Made by a program: the position numbers and the translations under genes
Shown: positions 15,435 to 21,492 of the stretch, in pieces
Position numbering within the stretch: position 1 is the first letter of the stretch
Layout: the number at the start of each line of letters is the position of its first letter
Notes under the pieces: model-generated
What the model was told of the DNA's origin: nothing
The model's input: only the letters and a program-made list of their open reading frames with translations
The model's database searches: none
From: Acidobacteriaceae bacterium
GTDB taxonomy: Bacteria; Acidobacteriota; Terriglobia; Bryobacterales; Bryobacteraceae
DNA length: 64,000 bases
Assembly (NCBI GenBank): GCA_019240475.1
Contig: JAFAYI010000024.1
Coordinates: forward strand, 496,001-560,000
Reading direction: 5' to 3'

Positions 15435-16006
15435 GCCCACAAGACGAAAATCTAGCGGCGCTGGAGGGCGCTTTCGCCGCGCTGAGGAAAGAGTACGTGG
15501 AGGCGCCGCCCAGGCATCTCGAAGCATTGTTGCGGACCCGGCTGCGAAGGCGGCGGTACTTGCGGCATGCGCTCAGGTGGATGCTGCCGGCCGCTGCCGC
15601 CGCATTCGTATCGCTGGCGTTTTTGCCCGCGCCACACAATCTAGGCGCGCCGCCTTTTCCGAAACCTCCGGCGGCGGAGCCACGGCGAGAGATTCCTGCG
15701 CCGTTAGAGCGCTTCGCGGCGCCGAGAACCGCTCGGCCGGTCCTCGCTTCCGCGCGCCACGCACGCAAGCCCGCGAGGCAAGCGCCCCGCTCAAATTGGG
15801 CCGAGGCCGGTGGTTTTTTGGCAATTCCCTATGCGGAGCCGTTCGCGCCAGCGGAACAGATCGATGTCTATCGCGTCGAGCTTCCGCGCACAGCCCTGGC
15901 GCACTACGGCTTACCGTTACGAGCCGGCAACGCGGAGGCGCCTGTGCCGGCCGAAGTGGCTGTCGGTAGCGACGGCGTGGTTCGCGCCATCAGATTCGTT
16001 CCTTAG
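15431..16006 (+). CDS. Putative membrane-anchored anti-sigma protein, no zinc finger
   Basis: About 191 residues. GTG at 15431 overlaps the sigma-factor stop by three bases (GTGA), giving translational coupling; a GTG nine bases earlier is possible. A basic N-terminal region (RLRRRRYLRHALRW) leads into one transmembrane segment (LPAAAAAFVSLAFL), then a proline/arginine-rich spacer and a conserved-looking C-terminal domain (FLAIPYAEPF, VYRVELPRTAL, AEVAVGSDGVVRAIRFV). The HxxxCxxC zinc motif of classical anti-sigma factors is missing. Function is inferred from its place and topology. Confidence 0.6.
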   Translation: MSPQDENLAALEGAFAALRKEYVEAPPRHLEALLRTRLRRRRYLRHALRWMLPAAAAAFVSLAFLPAPHNLGAPPFPKPPAAEPRREIPAPLERFAAPRTARPVLASARHARKPARQAPRSNWAEAGGFLAIPYAEPFAPAEQIDVYRVELPRTALAHYGLPLRAGNAEAPVPAEVAVGSDGVVRAIRFVP

Positions 16007-16027
16007 TTCAAAATTTGGAGATACATC

Positions 16028-16924
16028 ATGCCTAAACTCATTCTCTTGTCGATTGCTGCGTGCGGGCTACTTACGGCGCAGACGGTCGTCACTCAAACGG
16101 TTTCCCCCGGCGAATCCAATCCGCCGCCGCAGAACTCGACATTCTTCACCTCCGGTTTCGCGATGCCGGGCGTCGCCGGAGAAACGATCGGCATCGTCTC
16201 GCACGAGTTTAGTTTCAACTCCGGCAGCCCGATCGCAGGGGCGCCCTACTCCGCCGAGCAAGTGACGGAACACGTTCAGACTCTCGCCGATGGCAATCGC
16301 ATCGTCAATACGACGACTACGAAGACGTATCGCGATTCGCAAGGACGCACGCGAACGGAGACGATGCTCCCGACGCCTGCGGGAGGATCTCCCGCGCCAG
16401 TCTTGGTTACCATTGACGACCCGGTCGCGGGCGTGACATACCTTCTGAACCCCACTCAGAAGACGGCCCACAAGTTAGCGAAGGTGGTGGACTTTCCAAA
16501 GACCAGGGCCGCGCTTGCGCTTCCCTTGCCTCCGCTGCCGGCCACCGGCGACGGAGGGCCGATGGTTTATACCAGGCAGGCTACCCTTCCGAAGACAGAT
16601 GTCAAGACGGAAAACCTGGGCAGCCAAACGATCGACGGTTTAATCGTGACCGGGACCCGCAGGACAGAGACGATTCCGGCGGGCGCAATTGGTAATGAAG
16701 GGCCAATCGAGACGACGATTGAAAAGTGGTTTTCTCCGGCTCTTCAGGTGACGGTGAAGTCGATACGCAACGATCCGCGCATGGGCCAGATCACCGAAAC
16801 CTTGAACAACTTAAACCGGGGCGAGCCGGACGCGGCGTTGTTCCAGCCGCCGGCCGATTACACAGTCACAGATAACAAGAATCCAGGGCCGAATAACACC
16901 CTGATTCTCAAACAACCGCAATAG
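16028..16924 (+). CDS. Hypothetical secreted protein of the sigma-factor operon
   Basis: A 298-residue protein with a cleavable signal peptide (LILLSIAACGLLTAQ) and no recognised domain. TGGAG seven bases before the ATG supports the start. The exported part has repeated T/R-rich segments (TTTKTYRDSQGRTRTE) and a central LGSQTIDGLIVTGTRRTETIP stretch similar in style to many acidobacterial periplasmic proteins of unknown role. It is the third gene of the sigma/anti-sigma unit and may be part of the sensing system or its main target. Confidence 0.7.
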   Translation: MPKLILLSIAACGLLTAQTVVTQTVSPGESNPPPQNSTFFTSGFAMPGVAGETIGIVSHEFSFNSGSPIAGAPYSAEQVTEHVQTLADGNRIVNTTTTKTYRDSQGRTRTETMLPTPAGGSPAPVLVTIDDPVAGVTYLLNPTQKTAHKLAKVVDFPKTRAALALPLPPLPATGDGGPMVYTRQATLPKTDVKTENLGSQTIDGLIVTGTRRTETIPAGAIGNEGPIETTIEKWFSPALQVTVKSIRNDPRMGQITETLNNLNRGEPDAALFQPPADYTVTDNKNPGPNNTLILKQPQ

Positions 16925-16939
16925 ATCGCTCGCGATCAG

Positions 16940-16970
16940 GATGCGGGTCCGCGCTGGCGAGACCTGCATC
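16940..16970. terminator. Hairpin between convergent genes
   Basis: GATGCGGGTC (16940-16949) pairs with GACCTGCATC (16961-16970) through a ten-base stem with one G-U pair and an 11-base loop. It lies 15 bases after one gene and 22 bases before the end of the convergent gene. There is no strong T-tract on either side, so a bidirectional terminator is likely but not certain. Confidence 0.45.
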
Positions 16971-16992
16971 CCTTTCGCGAATAACAATCCCT

Positions 16993-17385
16993 CTACATGC
17001 TGTAGAAGAACTCCTCATACACAATCTGCCCGTTGGCCACCTTATAAAGGCCGATTTCTTCCATCTGGAAACGCCTGCTCTCCGGCTTGAAGGTGACGTC
17101 CATCTTGAACACAACCGCAAAGTGCGATCCGGCGATCAGCGGGCCTTCGATCGTGACGGAATGGACCTCATGGTTGGTGGTCCACCACTCGGCCTTCTTG
17201 TTCACGTCGGCAATGCCTTTGGTCTCGCGGGATTGTCCCGGAGGCGCGCCGGCTTCGACGCTGACGATATCGGGCGAATAGTGGGCTTTCATGGCCTCGT
17301 CGAATTTGCCTTGCGAGCAAAGCTTGACCAGGCTGAAAGCGACATCGTGAACACTCTTAGGCTGCGCTTGCGTATCGGTAGCCAT
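16993..17385 (-). CDS. SnoaL-like / NTF2-fold protein
   Basis: A 130-residue single-domain protein with an NTF2/SnoaL-like pattern: an N-terminal helix pair (VHDVAFSLVKLCSQGKFDEAMKAHYSPDIVSVE), a conserved AEWWTTNHEVHS segment and a C-terminal FQMEEIGLYKVANGQIVYEEFFYSM strand pair. Such proteins include small hydrolases, isomerases and polyketide cyclases, but most are uncharacterised. It stands alone and the nearest gene on its strand is 126 bases upstream. No specific substrate can be named. Confidence 0.75.
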   Translation of the reverse strand: MATDTQAQPKSVHDVAFSLVKLCSQGKFDEAMKAHYSPDIVSVEAGAPPGQSRETKGIADVNKKAEWWTTNHEVHSVTIEGPLIAGSHFAVVFKMDVTFKPESRRFQMEEIGLYKVANGQIVYEEFFYSM

Positions 17386-17511
17386 CTTTTATTCTCCTTA
17401 TGAATTGGGCATCTAGCTCTGAAAACTATGACGAACGAATCGGTCGTGCATCGACACAAGTTTTGAAGAATTCTAGGTTACAGCGCCGGACAGTCCGGTG
17501 GTGTATGAATT

Positions 17512-18825
17512 CTACTCCGGCTTGCGCTTGCGCGGGCGGCGAACCGTTCCACCCGATCCGGCCGGAGCGCGTTTTCGCGGCGCCGCTTTCTTCGGCTTGG
17601 GAGGCGGCGGGTTCGGCTCAAAAATGGTCGGCTGGCCTTCTACGATGGGCTGCGGCTCATCTTCTTCTTCGATGATCGGTTCGGGAGCAGGCTCGGGCAG
17701 GGCGGGAGGATAAAACTCGGCGCCGAGCTGAACGATCAGCCCGCGCTCTTCGTCGGGCTCCGTGCGAACCACGGTCTTGTCTTGCGCGTAGTTCAGGAAT
17801 TCCGAGAACTGCTGGAAGCCATACTTGGCGAGGTTGAAATCGGGGTGCTCGCCTTGCATCCATTGCTCCAGCTCTTCGGCCGACGCGCCTTCTTCGAGTT
17901 CCATGCGATGCGTCTCTAACACATCGCGCAAGGCCGGAAGCGCTTCCTCCGGTTTCGGCGCGGGTTTTTCGGGAGCATGGCCTCCGCGGCGCTCGATGAT
18001 ATAGCGGCCCCCCGAGCCGCTGACGTTTACGAAATCGGCTTTCTTCAACTTTTCGACGAAATCCGAAAAGCTTCCGGCGCCGTAGGCGCGCTCGCTGAAG
18101 GCCGGATCAAGCTGAAGCATGGTGCTCTTGAGCAGCCCAAGCTGCGGCTGAACCGCGCGGCGTTCGAGGACCTGGAGCGCGCGCTCCACAAGCGGCATGG
18201 CTTGCGATAGATCGAGCGGCGCCGGGCGCTGCCCGCGGTCTCGCTTGTCCTTTCGATCTCCCCTGTCGGGGCGGTCGCCACGGTCGCCACGGTCGCCACG
18301 CTCGCTTCGGTCGCGGTCGCGACGATCGGGCATGGGTTGCGCCACAATGCGGTCGCCATCTTCCAGCAGCGACTCGTAGCTTACAAACTCATGGCAATTC
18401 TGCTGAAGGATGGTACTGGTGAAGGCCTTGCCGCCCAGCACGAAAACGGTTTTGCCGTACTCTTTCAGCTTGTTCACCAGCGGGATGAAGTCGCTGTCGC
18501 CGCTGACGATGGCGAACGCATTCACATGCGCGTGCGTAAACGCCATCTCCAAAGCGTCGAGCGCGAGGTTGATGTCGGCGCCATTCTTGTCGCCGCGAGG
18601 CGAGGGAATCCGCTGCACCATCTGGACGGCGTTCTCCGCCATCTGCCGCGTGGCGCCCTCCTGGCGTCCCCAGTTGGCGTATGCGAACTTGGCGACGATA
18701 TCGCCGCGCTCCTTCAAAGCGCCTAGCGCGAGCGATACATCGAATTCGCGCCGAAGGGTAGATTTGACACCGATCTCAATGTTGTCGTAATCGACGAACA
18801 CGGCGATGTTCAGTCTGTCTTGCAT
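17512..18825 (-). CDS. NYN-domain putative RNase with two OST-HTH (LOTUS) domains
   Basis: A 437-residue protein. Residues 1 to about 155 form a NYN (PIN-like) domain with acidic candidates Asp12/Asp14 (VDYDN), Asp84 (NGADINL) and Asp110/Asp112 (SGDSDF), the pattern expected for metal-dependent RNA cleavage. A charged Asp/Arg/Gly-rich linker (about 165-202) follows, then two OST-HTH-like RNA-binding domains (about 208-278 and 296-372). The tail (378-437) is acidic, then proline and lysine/arginine rich. The architecture recalls LabA-like bacterial proteins and eukaryotic MARF1/Limkain. It is single in context. RNA is the expected substrate; the specific target is unknown. Confidence 0.85.
   Translation of the reverse strand: MQDRLNIAVFVDYDNIEIGVKSTLRREFDVSLALGALKERGDIVAKFAYANWGRQEGATRQMAENAVQMVQRIPSPRGDKNGADINLALDALEMAFTHAHVNAFAIVSGDSDFIPLVNKLKEYGKTVFVLGGKAFTSTILQQNCHEFVSYESLLEDGDRIVAQPMPDRRDRDRSERGDRGDRGDRPDRGDRKDKRDRGQRPAPLDLSQAMPLVERALQVLERRAVQPQLGLLKSTMLQLDPAFSERAYGAGSFSDFVEKLKKADFVNVSGSGGRYIIERRGGHAPEKPAPKPEEALPALRDVLETHRMELEEGASAEELEQWMQGEHPDFNLAKYGFQQFSEFLNYAQDKTVVRTEPDEERGLIVQLGAEFYPPALPEPAPEPIIEEEDEPQPIVEGQPTIFEPNPPPPKPKKAAPRKRAPAGSGGTVRRPRKRKPE
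18272..18298. repeat. Three 9-bp tandem units encoding Arg/Gly/Asp linker
   Basis: Three exact copies of CGGTCGCCA (18272-18280, 18281-18289, 18290-18298) followed by diverged copies. They lie within the NYN-protein gene and encode the RGD-type linker, so copy number would change linker length without shifting the frame. Confidence 0.85.
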
Positions 18826-18899
18826 TCATTTCCTTTTCTGTCCTCCGCGCCGGTTCTCCCGAACTGTAGCGAGGGACATGTTCTGCCGAGCCCGAAGGC

Positions 18900-19301
18900 T
18901 TAGGCTATTTGATTTACCGAATCGCGAATGAAATGAGTGATGCTCTCAAGCGAAGCGCCGGGTTGGAACACCGCGGCGACTCCCAGCTTCTTGAGCTCGG
19001 CCGCATCGTCGTCGGGAATAATTCCGCCGACGATGACGAGAACATCGGTCATCTCCTTCTCGCGAAGCAACTCCATGATGCGCGGCACAATGGCGTTGTG
19101 CGCGCCCGACAGAATCGATAATCCAATCACTTGGACATCTTCCTGGAGAGCTGCATTCACGATCATTTCCGGCGTCTGCCGGAGGCCAGTGTAGATCACT
19201 TCCATCCCTGCATCACGCAGGGCGCGCGCGATAATCTTCGCGCCCCGATCATGCCCATCGAGGCCCGGTTTGGCGACGAGCACACGAATCGGAAGGCTCA
19301 T
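18900..19301 (-). CDS. B12-binding small subunit of a methylmalonyl-CoA mutase-type enzyme
   Basis: A 133-residue stand-alone cobalamin-binding domain. The base-off/His-on motif DGHDRG has His17 as cobalt ligand, and the downstream segments [21 protein letters not shown] and [18 protein letters not shown] are typical of the C-terminal domain of methylmalonyl-CoA mutase. The catalytic large subunit is not in the window. It would isomerise methylmalonyl-CoA and succinyl-CoA or a related pair as part of a two-subunit enzyme. A cobalamin adenosyltransferase lies 5 kb away on the other strand. Confidence 0.88.
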   Translation of the reverse strand: MSLPIRVLVAKPGLDGHDRGAKIIARALRDAGMEVIYTGLRQTPEMIVNAALQEDVQVIGLSILSGAHNAIVPRIMELLREKEMTDVLVIVGGIIPDDDAAELKKLGVAAVFQPGASLESITHFIRDSVNQIA

Positions 19302-19777
19302 ACCTACACTGTCCAGATTATAGAACGGGAGGTAGTGCGCTAATGTTGGTTGATCCTGGTGGAAGTCGTGCTAGTCCATGAGTCCATACGATCACGCCGC
19401 TCCCAGCACTTTTCGGATGGTCCACGTGATCGCTGATCCCGGCCGCCTTGGCCGGAGTCACTCTGGCCGGAGATTTCCCAATACCGGTATTGATATGCAC
19501 TGTGCAACCTCTCTCGGCGAATAGCGCTGTTCTAAGTCGGTGGAATTTGCCGCGTCCCTGAGCTCTTGCATGAACAGCATAGTGTGAACCTTCGTGCGCC
19601 TTCCAGTTGTGACAAGTCACTGCGATCTGATCCATAGCCGAAATGTCCGATACTGGAGTGGAGGTCTAGCACGCTCGCTGTTTTGGATTCAACGCCGGTA
19701 ACGGTCCCGCCGTCATTGAGGTTTTGCTTTCCATGCCTGAGTTCTACGTAACCCCATAACGTACCGTTAAGGGGTCC
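19302..19777. other. Intergenic stretch with no supported gene
   Basis: About 475 bases between the B12-subunit gene and the small island. It contains a minus-strand open frame at 19318-19635 (105 codons), but the peptide matches nothing I know and no good ribosome binding site precedes it. The sequence is less GC-rich than the flanking genes and looks like decayed or acquired DNA at the island edge. Confidence 0.5.
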
Positions 19778-19806
19778 TTGATATTCGTAATGGGGTCACG
19801 TATAAT
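19778..19806 (+). promoter_or_regulatory. Consensus-like sigma-70 promoter, nearly leaderless
   Basis: TTGATA (19778-19783) and a perfect TATAAT (19801-19806) are spaced by 17 bases. The ATG of the 62-residue protein is at 19816, so the transcript would begin within a few bases of the start codon. The spacer contains ATGGGGT, which is the complement of ACCCCAT at 19751-19757, and a further AGGGGTCC lies between, suggesting an overlapping operator. Confidence 0.7.
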
Positions 19807-19815
19807 GAGTCCGTC

Positions 19816-20004
19816 ATGGCGAGAAAAAGGTTACCCCCGGAAGTGCGCGAGTTTTTTGTGAAGATGGGTCGAACAGGAGGCAAGAAGGGCGGAGTGATCC
19901 GGGCGGCTAACATGACACAGGAACAGAGAACCGAAAGCGCCCGAAACGCAGTACGGGCGCGTTGGAGCAAGACCAAAGCGGGGGTGCGATCTAAAGCCGA
20001 CTGA
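19816..20004 (+). CDS. Small basic conserved protein with GGKKGG motif
   Basis: A 62-residue, strongly basic protein (MARKRLPPEVREFFVKMG, then TGGKKGG, then MTQEQRTESARNAVRARW). The pattern of a glycine/lysine turn followed by a helix ending ARxAVxARW occurs in many small bacterial proteins of unknown role, some next to toxin-like genes. The promoter immediately upstream would give an almost leaderless mRNA. It could bind nucleic acid because of its charge. It probably forms an operon with the next gene. Confidence 0.6.
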   Translation: MARKRLPPEVREFFVKMGRTGGKKGGVIRAANMTQEQRTESARNAVRARWSKTKAGVRSKAD

Positions 20005-20051
20005 TGCCAAGGTGATATGCTCAGGTGCTAACGCGCACCATAGGAGTGATA

Positions 20052-20330
20052 GTGGAGAGAAGAGTGAGAGTTCAGGGTCCAGATGGGAAGCCTCTAGACG
20101 GATATGACATTCCCATTATTGAGTCCACTGAGCGCTGGACGGAAATCAAGCTTGAGGACGGGTCCGTTCTTCGCGTCAAACCATCGATACTGTCGGCCAT
20201 TCGCATCCCTGGGCAGCATGACCCGGACGGCAATCCCATGTATATTTTGAAAGCGACCAACGCGATGATCGTCGCAGAAGCGGCCGAAAAATACAAGAGG
20301 GGCGACACTGGATCAACGAAGGCGAACTGA
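20052..20330 (+). CDS. Hypothetical protein
   Basis: About 92 residues from GTG 20052, chosen because AGGAG at 20042-20046 sits five bases upstream; an earlier GTG at 20025 would add nine residues. The protein has a hydrophilic N-terminus (ERRVRVQGPDGKPLDGYD) and a central WTEIKLEDGSVLRVKPSILSA segment that looks like a small beta-barrel, ending in a charged helix. No family recognised. It sits in the low-GC island between the small basic protein and the signal-peptide protein. Confidence 0.55.
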   Translation: MERRVRVQGPDGKPLDGYDIPIIESTERWTEIKLEDGSVLRVKPSILSAIRIPGQHDPDGNPMYILKATNAMIVAEAAEKYKRGDTGSTKAN

Positions 20331-20331
20331 C

Positions 20332-20808
20332 ATGCGAAATTTGATCTTTTCCACCGAGATAAGCAGACGCATCGTTGTATTCGGCGCGGCAGTTGCGACA
20401 TTCTCCATTTTTGGCGGTTCAGTGACCGCCGAACCGCACGAAGTGCGCGAGCCTGCGGCGGTGGCCATCTGCCCTATCCAAGCAACTGTAATAGTTGGCA
20501 AAGCACTTGAGAAGGCTCTTCAATTTCATCGTCTTGCCGTTGAATGGCGTGAGCAGCGTGGCGCTACATCTTCGATTGCAGAATTGACGGCATGTCCTGC
20601 GTACTTGAGCATTATGGCGATGGGTCAGGACGCGCTGCCATCGCTCATTGCGCAACTCCGTTCGGAAGGAGAAGACCCCGATCACTGGTTTGTTGCACTC
20701 CACCACATCACGGGGACTAATCCAGTGCCGGACGAGGACAGAGGAGATACCGTAATGATGGCTAAGGCATGGCTAGATTGGGCAGACCGGGAGGGTAATG
20801 TCTGGTAG
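20332..20808 (+). CDS. Hypothetical protein with N-terminal signal/anchor, partner of DUF7689
   Basis: A 158-residue protein with a hydrophobic N-terminal segment (IVVFGAAVATFSIFGGSVTAE) suggesting export or anchoring. The C-terminal part (LHHITGTNPVPDEDRGD, then AWLDWADREG) resembles the end of HEAT-type repeat proteins. I cannot name the family with certainty. The next gene overlaps it by 11 bases with its own GGAGG ribosome binding site inside this gene, so the two are made together. Codon use is more AT-rich than in neighbouring housekeeping genes. Confidence 0.6.
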   Translation: MRNLIFSTEISRRIVVFGAAVATFSIFGGSVTAEPHEVREPAAVAICPIQATVIVGKALEKALQFHRLAVEWREQRGATSSIAELTACPAYLSIMAMGQDALPSLIAQLRSEGEDPDHWFVALHHITGTNPVPDEDRGDTVMMAKAWLDWADREGNVW

Positions 20809-21280
20809 TTGGTTGCAGCGCGATCTTCCTTTTCTGACAACCGAGAACTGTGAAATAACAAGTCCCGCCACGAAGCGATACAATTGTCTCGCTTGGGCGG
20901 CAGGGAACAATACCCAATGGTGGGACCCGAATCCGCTTTATCGCTGGCCGAGCGATGTACCACGCGAGATTTCCCTCGATGCCGTCCTAACTGTGTATGA
21001 AAAGCTCGGATTCACAGTTTGTATCGGTGGCGAACCAGAAGAGGATTTTGAGAAGATCGCCATTTTCGCTAAAAAGGTTTCAGGTCGAACTGTACCCACA
21101 CACGCAGCTCGGCAGCTTGCGTCAGGGAAATGGACTAGCAAGCTCGGAGCCTGCGAAGATATCTCTCACGAAACCTTTGATGCCGTAAATGGCCCACTGT
21201 ATGGAGAGGCGATCTGTTTTATGTCGCGCCGAAAGCTAGCAGTTCCGGAAGCAGTCAATCCTCCCTCAACCAACGGCTAG
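20798..21280 (+). CDS. DUF7689-like protein with Cys/His residues
   Basis: A 160-residue protein with the conserved-looking segments TKRYNCLAWAAG, YRWPSDVPREISLDAV, EKIAIFAKK, THAARQLASGKWTSKLG and a final GPLYGEAI. This pattern matches uncharacterised proteins I know as DUF7689. The Cys in YNCLAWA and the His in THAARQL could form a papain-like catalytic pair, but this is speculative. It overlaps the preceding gene and starts at ATG 20798, with GGAGG at 20790-20794. It may be a toxin-like or peptidase-like effector; no experimental function can be assigned. Confidence 0.6.
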   Translation: MSGSWLQRDLPFLTTENCEITSPATKRYNCLAWAAGNNTQWWDPNPLYRWPSDVPREISLDAVLTVYEKLGFTVCIGGEPEEDFEKIAIFAKKVSGRTVPTHAARQLASGKWTSKLGACEDISHETFDAVNGPLYGEAICFMSRRKLAVPEAVNPPSTNG

Positions 21281-21341
21281 CGCGCTACCGAACGGGAAGG
21301 ATTTCGCATGTGGCACACCGGCGAACCAGTACGCTCCGGTA

Positions 21342-21371
21342 TTGACAGTAGAATTCTCCCCGCTATATACT
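21342..21371 (+). promoter_or_regulatory. Predicted sigma-70 promoter of the NHL gene
   Basis: A perfect -35 TTGACA (21342-21347) is followed by TATACT (21366-21371) with an 18-base spacer, or TATATA (21364-21369) with 16. This leaves a leader of about 115 bases before the ATG at 21493. Confidence 0.55.
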
Positions 21372-21492
21372 GCTGCTGCCCCTAACAAATTCCTGCGCAG
21401 TAAAAATGCGCGAGCCTTCAGATTCGCCACGCGCGTCGTGATCTCAAGCTCGACGCGGTGATGAAAGTGCAGTCAGACAAGGATTTAGAACG

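Noticed and set aside
19318-19635. A 105-codon minus-strand open frame
   Set aside because: The peptide resembles nothing known, has no ribosome site, and the region looks like decayed DNA.
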